Of a DNA stretch of 64,000 bases, positions 55,958 through 64,000 are shown one piece after another; position 1 is the first letter of the stretch; each line of letters starts with the position of its first letter. The stretch is taken from contig NZ_JUGF01000002.1 of the NCBI RefSeq assembly GCF_000799165.1, positions 62,001-126,000 of the forward strand, in the 5' to 3' direction. The position numbers and the translations under genes were made by a program. This DNA is from Methylotenera versatilis 7. Its GTDB lineage: Bacteria > Pseudomonadota > Gammaproteobacteria > Burkholderiales > Methylophilaceae. The notes under the pieces are model-generated. The model searched no databases. It saw only the letters and a program-made list of their open reading frames with translations, and was not told the DNA's origin.

Positions 55958-56794
55958 ATGAAAAAAACATTACTCGTATTGGCTTTACTCCAAACATTAA
56001 CCGCTTATGCAAAAGATCCATTACCAGAAAAAATCACCGGACTTAAAATGCCAGAGTCTGTAGTGCAAGCTAAAGATGGCTCGATTTATATCTCTGAAAT
56101 TGGTGAACGTGATAAAAACGGTGATGGCCAAATTAGCAAGGTCGATAAAAAAGGCAATGTGACGATTTTTGCTAAAGGCCTGGATGACCCCAAAGGTTTA
56201 ACCTTGATTGGCGACAAGCTTTACGTAGCAGATAAAACGCGCATCGTTGAAATCAAAAAAGATGGTACCTGGCAGGTTTACGCCGCGGCAACGGCTTTTC
56301 CTAAAATGCCGGTATTTTTAAATGATTTAGAAGCCGACAAGCTGGGTAATTTATATGTCAGCGATAGTAACGATTTAAAATCGGGCGGTTCAATTTACAA
56401 AATTGCCAAAGGTGGCACACCCGTTACTTTAGTTGTAGACAGCAAAAATCCGGACATTCAAGCACCAAATGGCCTATTGTTTGAAGGTCGCAACAATTTG
56501 CTGGCTATTGATTTTGAATCAGGTATTTTACATCGCGTGAATTTAAGCACTGGCGCAACCACCAAACTGGCAGAAGGTTTTGGCGGTGGGGATGGCTTAG
56601 TTAAAACCAAAACAGGCAAAATCATTATTAGCTCATGGAAAACCGGTACCATTAATGAAGTGGTTGCCGGCAAAGCGCGTGTGATTAAAGAAGGTTATAA
56701 ATCTGCGGCAGATATCGCATTATCCACTGATGGCACGTTTTTAATGGTGCCAGATATGGTGGCAGGCGAACTGGATTTTATCGAAATTAAATAG
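55958..56794 (+). CDS. SMP-30/NHL-like propeller protein with an EF-hand-type loop
   Basis: This 278-residue exported protein has a signal peptide ending LTAYA. Repeated blades with GLKMPESVVQAKDGSIYIS, GLDDPKGLTLIGDKLYV and DGTFLMVPDMVAGELDFIE resemble SMP-30/gluconolactonase or NHL propellers. An EF-hand-like 12-residue loop (DKNGDGQISKVD) sits at about 52-63 and would bind Ca. A lactonase-type activity is possible and would fit a sugar dehydrogenase neighbour, but the metal ligands of SMP-30 cannot be confirmed. The DUF455 gene begins 10 bases later. Confidence 0.75.
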   Translation: MKKTLLVLALLQTLTAYAKDPLPEKITGLKMPESVVQAKDGSIYISEIGERDKNGDGQISKVDKKGNVTIFAKGLDDPKGLTLIGDKLYVADKTRIVEIKKDGTWQVYAAATAFPKMPVFLNDLEADKLGNLYVSDSNDLKSGGSIYKIAKGGTPVTLVVDSKNPDIQAPNGLLFEGRNNLLAIDFESGILHRVNLSTGATTKLAEGFGGGDGLVKTKTGKIIISSWKTGTINEVVAGKARVIKEGYKSAADIALSTDGTFLMVPDMVAGELDFIEIK

Positions 56795-56804
56795 CATCAA
56801 TAAC

Positions 56805-57599
56805 ATGCAGCAAAAACCGTTAGAACTTCGCAAAGCCGCGCTGGAGTGGCTTTGCGAATCAGATGTTTGCACCAAAGTTGCTGGCGTTCTGGCTTTGGGC
56901 AAAATTGCTTATTTTTCAATTGATCCCACACAACAATTAACCTCCAGCTCGACTATCCCTGGCCGGCCACTCAAACCAGCATTAGTCGGCCCGTTAGACT
57001 TGCCCAAACGCTCCATGCGCACAACTGAAGGTAGAGCAGCATTGATACACGCCCTCGCCCACATCGAGTTTAACGCGATTAATCTGGCATTGGACGCCAT
57101 TTGGCGTTTTGCCGATATGCCTGAAAATTACTATCGGGATTGGCTAAAAGTAGCTGCTGAAGAGGCCTATCATTTCTCACTCTTAAACACGCATCTGCAA
57201 ACCTTGGGTTTTGAATACGGCAGTTTTGCCGGCCACAATAGTTTATGGGAAATGGTTGACAGAACAAAAGAGGATGTATTAGCGCGCATGGCACTAGTGC
57301 CACGCACGATGGAGGCGCGCGGCCTAGATGCCAGCCCCTCTTTACGCAACAAGCTTTCTCAAGTGGGCGACGTAGCTGCCGCAGACATTCTCACGATTAT
57401 TCTGCGCGATGAAATTGGCCATGTAGCCATTGGAAACCACTGGTTTAACTGGCTGTGCCAACAGCGAAAACTGGATCCAATTATTACTTTTGAATCGTTG
57501 CGCCAACAATACAGTGCGCCCAAATTACGCCCGCCGTTTAATTTAGAAGCAAGGCGCCAAGCAGGTTTTAGTGAAGCAGAGTTGGCTTTATTGAATTAA
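56805..57599 (+). CDS. DUF455 ferritin-like protein
   Basis: This 264-residue helical protein of the DUF455 family has a diiron ferritin-like fold. The probable metal-binding Glu and His are in LAHIEFNAINLALDA, AEEAYHFSLL and LRDEIGHVAIGNHWF. There is no signal peptide, so it is cytoplasmic. The reaction is unknown. It probably shares a transcript with the SMP-30-like gene upstream (10-base gap) and ends convergent with serB. Confidence 0.85.
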   Translation: MQQKPLELRKAALEWLCESDVCTKVAGVLALGKIAYFSIDPTQQLTSSSTIPGRPLKPALVGPLDLPKRSMRTTEGRAALIHALAHIEFNAINLALDAIWRFADMPENYYRDWLKVAAEEAYHFSLLNTHLQTLGFEYGSFAGHNSLWEMVDRTKEDVLARMALVPRTMEARGLDASPSLRNKLSQVGDVAAADILTIILRDEIGHVAIGNHWFNWLCQQRKLDPIITFESLRQQYSAPKLRPPFNLEARRQAGFSEAELALLN

Positions 57600-57612
57600 A
57601 GTTAAATTAAGG

Positions 57613-58452
57613 CTAAGCAGTAAACAAACTTGCAACACCATCTAAACCGCTAAAATTTAACGCATAAGTTGCTTGGCTTTGCACAATTGGTTTGGCATGG
57701 TAAGCCACACCAACATTAGCTGCGGCCATCATTTTAAGGTCATTTGCACCATCACCAATGGCAATTGTCTGGTCAGTTTTTAAGCCTAGAATATCGCGTA
57801 ACTTCACTAGTTCCTGCGCTTTGCGGTCTGCATCGACAATATCACCAACAATATTCCCGGTTAATTTTCCATCTACAATTTCCAAGGTGTTGGATACTGC
57901 ATAATCTAAGCCCAGCAAGGTTTTAACGTGGTTGGCGAAGAATGTAAATCCGCCAGAAACCACCATGGTTTTAATATTATTGGCCTTGCAGGCTGCAATC
58001 CATTCGCGTGCGCCCGGGTTCAATTGCAGTCGCTCATCAATCACACGTTGCAATGCCGTTTCTGGCAAACCTTTCAACAATGCCACACGCTGTTTTAAGC
58101 TGGTAGCAAAATCAATCTCGCCACGCATCGCATTTTCGGTAATGGCGGATATTTGCGGCTTTAATTGCATCATGTCGGCAATTTCATCAATGCATTCAAT
58201 CGAAATCAGCGTGGAATCCATGTCCATCACACACAAACCAAAGTGGTTCAAACGCTGCGCATCTGGCACCAAAGCAAAATCAAGCTGTTGCTCTGCGCAA
58301 AATGCCTGCACGGTTGAGATATCGCTGGTAAAAACAGGCAAATAATAGGCATATTCAGCCACTTGCATAAACTGCGCATTACCGCCAATTAGCCGATGAA
58401 TATGGGTAAGATGCGCCACACTGATTGCACGGCCTTGAATGACTAAACGCAT
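57613..58452 (-). CDS. serB: Phosphoserine phosphatase
   Basis: This 279-residue HAD-superfamily enzyme makes serine from phosphoserine. The catalytic motif DMDST is in LCVMDMDSTLIS, motif II is VVSGGFTFF and motif III is GDGANDLKMMAAAN. An N-terminal ACT-like region of about 80 residues precedes the HAD core, as in proteobacterial SerB. Serine made this way feeds one-carbon metabolism. It is transcribed alone on the minus strand, convergent with the DUF455 gene. Confidence 0.95.
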   Translation of the reverse strand: MRLVIQGRAISVAHLTHIHRLIGGNAQFMQVAEYAYYLPVFTSDISTVQAFCAEQQLDFALVPDAQRLNHFGLCVMDMDSTLISIECIDEIADMMQLKPQISAITENAMRGEIDFATSLKQRVALLKGLPETALQRVIDERLQLNPGAREWIAACKANNIKTMVVSGGFTFFANHVKTLLGLDYAVSNTLEIVDGKLTGNIVGDIVDADRKAQELVKLRDILGLKTDQTIAIGDGANDLKMMAAANVGVAYHAKPIVQSQATYALNFSGLDGVASLFTA

Positions 58453-58649
58453 AAAAAACTTAATGTGTTAAAAATAAAACATTATATCAGTTGAATATTT
58501 AAGTAACGAACGCAGCGCATTGATAGTAAGGGTTAATCACTTTAGTTTACGATTAATCTAGTTTGGTGGCCGCTTCTCACTTATAATTAATCAAAGAGTT
58601 TTTATCATAAAAATAAAATATTTTTCATTCAATTGTTTAAGGAATTTGC

Positions 58650-59444
58650 ATGAATGTCACTCCAAGTAACACTACTAATAATTTATCTTGGTTAAATTTA
58701 CCCAATTTGCCGTGGCCACTGAAAACCTTGTTTGCTGGATATTTATTAGTCATCGGTGTCGGCTTAATGATGGCAGGTTTGCAAATTATGCTTACACATG
58801 GCATGGCCGATGGAAAAGTCGGTCTATCTAAAAATGATATTGTTTACAGCTATTACGGTGACCGCACACATAGCTTGTTAGAAAGTAAATTGAATGGCTC
58901 GATGAAAGCCAATGCACCAGATGCAGTACGTGCCGATATTATTCAATGGGTACACAAAGGTGCGCCAAAAGATGACTGGGATGCGCATTTTAAAGGCGTG
59001 TTCGCGCAGAACTGTGTGGTTTGCCACAGTGTTGTACCGAATATCCCTAACTTTAAAAACTTTGAAGAAGTGCAAAAAGTAGCGGCAACTGGCGAGGGCG
59101 CAACATTTCAAAGCCTAACGCGCGTATCACATATCCATTTATTCGGTATTAGTTTTATCTTTTTCTTTATCGGCTTTATATTCAGTTTTGCTGTGGGCGT
59201 GCCAAAAACACTAAAAATCATCGCAATCGCATTCCCATTTGCGTTTTTGATTGTTGATATTTTGTCATGGTGGCTAACCAAGTTAAACCCTGGTTTTGCC
59301 TGGTTTACGATTATTGGCGGCATCGGCTACAGCGTCGCATCCACGTTTATGTGGGTGACCAGCATGTACCAAATGTTCATTTTATCGCGCAACGGTAAAG
59401 TATATGGCAATGCGTGGGAACAAGACTTAATAACGGCTAGATAG
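58650..59444 (+). CDS. Membrane-bound c-type cytochrome of unknown function
   Basis: This 264-residue protein has four membrane segments: one at about 25-48, then a periplasmic domain with one haem motif CVVCH at 122-126, then three segments at about 162-183, 186-208 and 216-246. His161 and His163 sit at the membrane boundary of the second segment and could bind haem or metal. I do not recognise a named family; similar proteins have been annotated wrongly as translation factors. It is monocistronic with a strong terminator behind. A role in periplasmic electron transfer to the membrane is likely. Confidence 0.7.
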   Translation: MNVTPSNTTNNLSWLNLPNLPWPLKTLFAGYLLVIGVGLMMAGLQIMLTHGMADGKVGLSKNDIVYSYYGDRTHSLLESKLNGSMKANAPDAVRADIIQWVHKGAPKDDWDAHFKGVFAQNCVVCHSVVPNIPNFKNFEEVQKVAATGEGATFQSLTRVSHIHLFGISFIFFFIGFIFSFAVGVPKTLKIIAIAFPFAFLIVDILSWWLTKLNPGFAWFTIIGGIGYSVASTFMWVTSMYQMFILSRNGKVYGNAWEQDLITAR

Positions 59445-59471
59445 ATGGTTAATTAACACATTAATCAATGC

Positions 59472-59505
59472 AAAAAAGCCATGCTAAGACTAGCATGGCT
59501 TTTTT
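59472..59505 (+). terminator. Strong terminator after the membrane cytochrome gene
   Basis: A perfect 15-base stem (AAAAAAGCCATGCTA and complement) with a 4-base AGAC loop ends in a T6 run, about 28 bases after the stop. It probably also serves the convergent hydrolase gene on the other strand. Confidence 0.9.
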
Positions 59506-59519
59506 ATTGTAAATGACGG

Positions 59520-60122
59520 TTAAGCTTTTAAACTCAGCGCATCATCCACCACCACCGCAAACAAATCCCTTGCCGCAGCTAGCGCACTATCATGCATGGT
59601 TTGTGCGTCAATTACCTTGCCGTTAACACCTGATAAACTGCGCGTCGTGCAGGCACTGGCAACAATAGTTGGTTTAAAGCCTAAATTAAATGCGCCGCGT
59701 GCGGTGGAGTTAATACACATATGCGTCATAAATCCAGCCAGCACTATATTTTCAACGCCCAAGGCTTTTAATTGCGCTTCTAAACTAGTGTGCCAAAAAG
59801 AATTTGGATAATTCTTAATCACCACAGCCTCGCCATTTTTCGGCGCTACTTCTGTTGAAATCGCCCCTATATCTGCGGTGATATCGTACGGAGTACCAAC
59901 ACCAGCATCATGCTGAATATGGATTGCAGGTGCTTTTAAATCGCGCGCCATGGTTAATAGTTTTTGCGCCTCTAAAATCGCTGGCTCTACGTTGGTTAAC
60001 TGCATCACGCCACGGCGATAGGTATTTTGGCAATCCACCATAATCAAAGCAGAATCTTTTAGGCTGGCGTGACCAAAACCCATGCCAGTAATTTCACGCA
60101 AAGTTTGCGATGCTTGTGTCAT
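59520..60122 (-). CDS. Isochorismatase-family cysteine hydrolase
   Basis: This 200-residue protein is of the isochorismatase/nicotinamidase superfamily. The catalytic Asp is in LIMVDCQNTYRRG, Lys in AVVIKNYPNSFWHTSL and nucleophile Cys in GFMTHMCINSTARGAF. The active site is complete, so hydrolysis of an amide or of a vinyl ether is possible; the exact substrate cannot be read. There is no metal-binding DxH motif of nicotinamidase. It is divergent from sucC and convergent with the membrane cytochrome gene. Confidence 0.87.
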   Translation of the reverse strand: MTQASQTLREITGMGFGHASLKDSALIMVDCQNTYRRGVMQLTNVEPAILEAQKLLTMARDLKAPAIHIQHDAGVGTPYDITADIGAISTEVAPKNGEAVVIKNYPNSFWHTSLEAQLKALGVENIVLAGFMTHMCINSTARGAFNLGFKPTIVASACTTRSLSGVNGKVIDAQTMHDSALAAARDLFAVVVDDALSLKA

Positions 60123-60235
60123 TGCACTTCCCTCCGAATTATCATCTGGCTGTTTAGCGCTTTTTTACTAGCTTATAGCGCGCTTTTGCGCGAAAATACT
60201 AGCTAAAATTAAAACCAGCAAAAAATCACTTTAAA

Positions 60236-61405
60236 ATGAATTTACACGAATATCAAGCTAAACATTTGTTGCAAAGTTACGGTCTTGCAACGCCTATCGG
60301 CATCGTTGTGCAATCAGAAGAAGCTGCTGCGGCAGCCACCAAAGAAATCGCAGGCAGCGCATGGGTTGTCAAGGCGCAAGTACATGCAGGTGGCCGCGGC
60401 AAGGCAGGTGGCGTCAAAATTGTGAAATCGGCGCATGAGGCGCAAGCGGTAGCCAGCGCGCTACTGGGCAAATCATTAGTCACCTACCAAAATGCGCCGG
60501 ACGGCCAACCCGTGCATCAGGTTTTGGTTGAGCAAACGCTGCCAATCGCGCGTGAATTGTATTTATCCATGCTGGTTGATCGCACGCTTGAACGCGTGGT
60601 CATCATCGCATCCTCCGCAGGCGGTATGGATATCGAAGAAATCGCTGCTACGCAACCCGAAAAAATTCTGCAAGAAGTGTGCGATCCGCTCAACGGTTTG
60701 GTGGATTATCAAGCACGTAATTTAGCGTTTGCGCTGGACTTGGTTGGCGATCAAATTGCCGCCTTTACCAAGCTGACAAAAGGCCTTTACAAACTGTTTA
60801 AAGCAAACGATCTGGCTTTGCTAGAAATCAACCCATTAGTTGTCACTACCGATGGCAAACTGGTTGCGCTGGATTGCAAGATGACGGTGGATGATAATGC
60901 TCTATACCGCCAAAAAATCTTGGCAGAATTACAAGATTGGTCACAAAGCGATGCCAAAGAAGCAGTGGCGCATCACGCCGGGCTAAACTATATTGCGCTG
61001 ACAGGCAATATCGGCTGCATGGTAAACGGCGCGGGTTTAGCGATGGCGACCATGGATTTAATTAAACTGCACGGCGGCATGCCAGCTAACTTTCTGGACG
61101 TAGGCGGCGGTGCAACGGCTGAAACGGTGACCAAAGCGTTTAAAATTATTCTGGCTGACGACAACGTTAAAGCGATTTTAGTGAACATTTTTGGCGGCAT
61201 CATGCGTTGCGATATTATCGCCGCAGGCATTATCGCTGCAGTAAAAGAAGTAGGTATGTCCATTCCTGTTGTGGTGCGTTTAGAAGGCACCAATGTAGAG
61301 TTAGGCAAACAAATGTTACGCGAAAGCGGGCTAAATATTATCTCGGCTGAGAATCTAACCGATGCAGCTAAACAAGCCGTCAACTCAGTAAAGGCGGCAG
61401 CATAA
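60236..61405 (+). CDS. sucC: Succinate-CoA ligase beta subunit
   Basis: This 389-residue protein has an ATP-grasp domain with [17 protein letters not shown] at the start, [16 protein letters not shown] and [22 protein letters not shown], and the C-terminal CoA-ligase part with GFLDVGGGA-like [16 protein letters not shown] and [13 protein letters not shown]. With SucD it converts succinyl-CoA to succinate with ADP/ATP. Malate-CoA ligase (MtkA) of methylotrophs is related and cannot be excluded by eye. Its stop overlaps the sucD start by one base. Confidence 0.92.
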   Translation: MNLHEYQAKHLLQSYGLATPIGIVVQSEEAAAAATKEIAGSAWVVKAQVHAGGRGKAGGVKIVKSAHEAQAVASALLGKSLVTYQNAPDGQPVHQVLVEQTLPIARELYLSMLVDRTLERVVIIASSAGGMDIEEIAATQPEKILQEVCDPLNGLVDYQARNLAFALDLVGDQIAAFTKLTKGLYKLFKANDLALLEINPLVVTTDGKLVALDCKMTVDDNALYRQKILAELQDWSQSDAKEAVAHHAGLNYIALTGNIGCMVNGAGLAMATMDLIKLHGGMPANFLDVGGGATAETVTKAFKIILADDNVKAILVNIFGGIMRCDIIAAGIIAAVKEVGMSIPVVVRLEGTNVELGKQMLRESGLNIISAENLTDAAKQAVNSVKAAA

Positions 61406-62289
61406 TGGCCATCTTAGTGAATAAAAACACCCGTGTTTTATGCCAAGGTTTTACTGGCAAACAAGGCACATTCCATTCAGAGCAGGCGTTAGCATATGGC
61501 ACCAAAATGGTTGGGGGCGTGACACCTGGCAAAGGTGGTCAACTGCACCTTAACCTGCCTGTATTCAACACCATGCGCGAAGCCGTACGCGAAACACAAG
61601 CCAACGCCAGTGTGATTTATGTACCACCACCTTATGCGGCAGATTCGATTTTAGAAGCTGCGGACGCTGGTATTGAATTGATTGTGTGCATTACCGAAGG
61701 CATACCAGTATTGGATATGTTAAACGTTAAAGCCGCATTAAAAGCGAATGGCGCCAGACTGATTGGCCCAAATTGCCCTGGAATTATCACTCCTGACGAA
61801 TGCAAAATCGGCATTATGCCAGGCAGTATTCATCTGCGCGGCAAGGTGGGCGTAGTATCGCGCTCTGGCACGCTCACTTATGAAGCCGTGCATCAAACTA
61901 CTGCGTTGGGTTTAGGTCAAACAACCTGTGTGGGTATAGGCGGCGACCCGATTAAAGGCTTAAATTTCATTGAATGCTTAACATTGTTTGAAGCAGACCC
62001 TGAAACGGAAGCGATTATTATGGTGGGTGAAATCGGTGGTTCTGACGAAGAAGCCGCGGCTGACTTTATCAAACACCATGTCACTAAACCGGTTGCGGCC
62101 TATATTGCAGGCTTAACCGCACCCGCAGGCAAGCGCATGGGACATGCTGGGGCGATTATCTCTGGCGGCAGTGGCCGTGCCGAAGATAAGATTTCAGCAT
62201 TGGAAAATGCAGGTTGCGTGGTCGCTAGCTCGCCCGCAGGCTTGGGTGAAGCTGTTGCTCAGGCAATACAGTTAAAATCGAAAAGGTAA
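61405..62289 (+). CDS. sucD: Succinate-CoA ligase alpha subunit
   Basis: This 294-residue protein has a CoA-binding Rossmann domain ([22 protein letters not shown]) and a ligase domain with the phosphohistidine loop [12 protein letters not shown] near 245. The [22 protein letters not shown] segment is typical of SucD. It pairs with the preceding SucC. The length matches E. coli SucD (289). It starts in a TAATG overlap with sucC. The ankyrin gene follows after 7 bases. Confidence 0.93.
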   Translation: MAILVNKNTRVLCQGFTGKQGTFHSEQALAYGTKMVGGVTPGKGGQLHLNLPVFNTMREAVRETQANASVIYVPPPYAADSILEAADAGIELIVCITEGIPVLDMLNVKAALKANGARLIGPNCPGIITPDECKIGIMPGSIHLRGKVGVVSRSGTLTYEAVHQTTALGLGQTTCVGIGGDPIKGLNFIECLTLFEADPETEAIIMVGEIGGSDEEAAADFIKHHVTKPVAAYIAGLTAPAGKRMGHAGAIISGGSGRAEDKISALENAGCVVASSPAGLGEAVAQAIQLKSKR

Positions 62290-62296
62290 TTAACTC

Positions 62297-63253
62297 TTGA
62301 AGATAAACAATGGTGGAATAACAAGTTTTGTTGCTGGCTTAATATTAAGTCTCGCAACACAATTAAGCTTTGCGGAAGATGTTCCCTACCTATTAACAGC
62401 CGCATCCAAAGGTGATGTAGTCACGGTAAAAGCCATGCTGGATGGCGGCGTCAATGCCAATACTAAAGATGAAAATGACATTACGGCACTGATGTACGCT
62501 GCACGCAAAGATCGGGCTGATGTGGTTGCAACTTTAATTAATAAAGGTGCAGAGATTAATGCAAAAGACAAAGGTGGCTGGACTGCATTGATGTTTGCAG
62601 CCAAAAAAAACCATGTTGCCACAGTAAAAGTATTGCTTGAAAAAGGCGCTGATCCGAAAATTCGCGATGAAAGCGGCTGGAGCGCATTTGGAATGGCGGC
62701 AACTTCCGGTTATTCTGAAGTGGTTAACTTAATGATTCAACATGGTGTAGATGCCAATGCCAAAGCAGATGACGGCAAAACTGCACTGATGTATGCAGCA
62801 AAAAGTGGTGATATTCCAACTATCGAATCATTAATGACAAAAGGCGCAAAACCCAATACAGGTGACCGATTAGGCACTACGGCTCTCATGTATGCCGCGC
62901 GTGAAGGCCATGCGCCAGCGGTTGCTTTTATGTTGGATAAAGGTGCAAATGCAGATTTAGAAGACCAATCGCATTGGACGGCGCTGACTTGGGCAATCAA
63001 AAAATCGCAGTTTGAAACGGCTAAAGTACTGATTGAAAAAGGCGCCGACGTAAACCATCAAGACTCTGAAGGCACACCACTCTTACAATTGGCGGTCGAT
63101 ATTGGCTCTGCAGAATTGGTAAAACTATTACTTGCACATAAAGCCAATATAAAAGCGCGCGATAAATACGGCTTAACTGCTTACGTTTACGCGCTCAAAA
63201 AAGGTGATAGCGAAATAGTTAAGCTAATCAAAGATGCAGGCGGCAAATATTAA
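62297..63253 (+). CDS. Exported ankyrin-repeat protein
   Basis: This 318-residue protein starts with TTG at 62297, preceded by AAAAGG about 12 bases before; no nearby ATG gives the signal peptide (GITSFVAGLILSLATQLSFAED). The mature part is almost entirely ankyrin repeats of about 33 residues, at least eight, with the recurrent pattern DEN-TALMYAARKD...VVATLINKGAEINAKD. Several units share the phrase ALMYAA. It lies 7 bases after sucD and is probably co-transcribed, yet is periplasmic. The binding partner is unknown. Confidence 0.85.
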   Translation: MKINNGGITSFVAGLILSLATQLSFAEDVPYLLTAASKGDVVTVKAMLDGGVNANTKDENDITALMYAARKDRADVVATLINKGAEINAKDKGGWTALMFAAKKNHVATVKVLLEKGADPKIRDESGWSAFGMAATSGYSEVVNLMIQHGVDANAKADDGKTALMYAAKSGDIPTIESLMTKGAKPNTGDRLGTTALMYAAREGHAPAVAFMLDKGANADLEDQSHWTALTWAIKKSQFETAKVLIEKGADVNHQDSEGTPLLQLAVDIGSAELVKLLLAHKANIKARDKYGLTAYVYALKKGDSEIVKLIKDAGGKY

Positions 63254-63271
63254 CGCGCTCAATCCTTCAAA

Positions 63272-64000
63272 ATGAAAATCGCTTTAGCGCAAATTAATTG
63301 TATTGTTGGCGATATTGCTGGCAACACCAATAAAATCATAGATTACGCCAACCGTGCGCATGCTGCCGGTGCGAGTTTGATCATTACGCCAGAACTGGCC
63401 TTGTGCGGTTACCCACCAGAAGATCTATTATTTAGGGATGATTTTAATGTTGCGTGCGAACGTGCATTACAAAAAATCGCTCACTCTTTACCCAATATCA
63501 CGCTATTAATTGGTCACCCCAAACAAGAAAATGGGAGTCTTTTTAACGCGGCTTCTATTCTTGAAAATGGCAAAATTACCGCTACTTACCACAAACAATG
63601 CTTGCCCAATTACAGCGTATTTGATGAAGAGCGTTATTTTGAGGCAGGAAATACGCCCTTAGTTTTTGAGCATTCAGGCACAAAAATTGGCGTGATAATT
63701 TGTGCCGATGGGTGGGAATCCAACCCAGCCATCCGTGCCAAACAAGCTGGCGCAGAGATTTTATTGTCACTCAACGCATCACCTTACCACATGGATAAAT
63801 TGCAAACTCGCTACGAAGTACTTGCAGAGCGCGTAAGCGAAACAGGTCTGAGTGTAGTGTATGTCAATCTAGTTGGGGGACAAGATGAATTGGTGTTTGA
63901 TGGTGGCTCATTTGTGCTGGATAACACCGGCAAAGTAACGCACCAATTACCTAACTTTATTGAAGCATTAAGTTTTGTAGAGTTTGTGAATCACCAACCG
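63272..64000 (+). CDS. nadE: NAD+ synthase (glutamine-hydrolysing), partial (5' part)
   Basis: The open frame starts at ATG 63272 and runs off the window edge after 243 residues with no stop. It is the nitrilase-type glutaminase domain: MKIALAQINCIVGDIAGN at the start, the catalytic Glu in ITPELALCGYPPEDLLFR, Lys in TYHKQCLPNYSVFDEERYF and Cys in GVIICADGWES. The remainder should be the synthetase domain of NadE, which makes NAD from nicotinic acid adenine dinucleotide. It lies 18 bases after the ankyrin gene, perhaps in the same transcript as sucCD. Confidence 0.9.
   Translation, partial: MKIALAQINCIVGDIAGNTNKIIDYANRAHAAGASLIITPELALCGYPPEDLLFRDDFNVACERALQKIAHSLPNITLLIGHPKQENGSLFNAASILENGKITATYHKQCLPNYSVFDEERYFEAGNTPLVFEHSGTKIGVIICADGWESNPAIRAKQAGAEILLSLNASPYHMDKLQTRYEVLAERVSETGLSVVYVNLVGGQDELVFDGGSFVLDNTGKVTHQLPNFIEALSFVEFVNHQP

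Overview
The window looks like a chromosomal segment of a methylotrophic betaproteobacterium of the Methylophilaceae, most like Methylotenera or Methylophilus. The main evidence is a complete methanol dehydrogenase cluster on the minus strand (about 20.4-30.4 kb) in the order mxaF-J-G-I-R-S-A-C-K-L-D. After removal of a 28-residue signal peptide, the numbering of MxaF agrees with the Methylophilus W3A1 enzyme (Ca ligands at mature 171 and 255, catalytic Asp at 297). No insertion sequence, prophage, CRISPR array, rRNA or tRNA gene was found, and coding density is high.

Layout. 0-4.6 kb: a tightly overlapping minus-strand operon of rlmD, a peptide-binding lipoprotein, a YkuD-domain protein without signal peptide, and DppB/DppC-type permeases (the last cut by the window edge). 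4.9-11.1 kb: a secreted cupin, then minus-strand dsbB, a small membrane protein, cysM, a ydbH/ynbE/ydbL-type envelope lipid-transport set, a DUF4124 protein and a PolB-like exonuclease. 11.2-16.4 kb: plus-strand xseA, kup, an M48 lipoprotein protease and dapD. 16.5-18.5 kb: a secreted trypsin-like protease and two small secreted proteins of unknown function. 18.6-20.2 kb: an unrecognised lipoprotein, an unrecognised exported protein and a thioredoxin-like protein downstream of mxaD. 20.4-30.4 kb: the mxa cluster. 30.6-32.3 kb: a divergent histidine kinase and NarL-type regulator, placed like the moxY/moxX regulators of methanol oxidation in other methylotrophs.

32.4-37.8 kb (plus strand): a small BamE-like secreted protein, a degenerate MHYT-GGDEF-EAL protein, an ArsC/YffB-like protein, dapE and prmB. 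37.8-44.3 kb (minus strand): rluB, scpB, scpA, an SMR transporter, trpS, a site-2-protease-like protein, a YciO/Sua5 protein and a PHP phosphoesterase. 44.4-51.6 kb (plus strand): yciB, yciI, bolA, a parvulin, an FTR1 iron permease with a possible Fur box, and purL. 51.7-57.6 kb (plus strand): a periplasmic redox neighbourhood with an ankyrin protein, a monohaem cytochrome and an FccB-like flavoprotein, a PQQ-type sugar dehydrogenase, an unknown exported protein, an SMP-30-like propeller and a DUF455 ferritin-like protein. 57.6-64 kb: serB, an unusual membrane-bound c-type cytochrome, an isochorismatase-family hydrolase, sucC-sucD, a second ankyrin protein and the 5' part of a glutamine-dependent NAD synthetase gene.

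How it fits together: MxaFI oxidises methanol in the periplasm and passes electrons to the cytochrome MxaG. MxaRSACKL are thought to insert Ca into the enzyme, and MxaD to help its interaction with the cytochrome. Hairpins after mxaF and after mxaI could grade expression from structural to accessory genes. The least explained parts are the genes beyond mxaD, the lipobox on MxaG, the repeats in the mxaF/kinase intergenic region, the FccAB/PQQ neighbourhood and the membrane cytochrome at 58.65 kb. All functional calls come from reading motifs and gene order; no database search was run.
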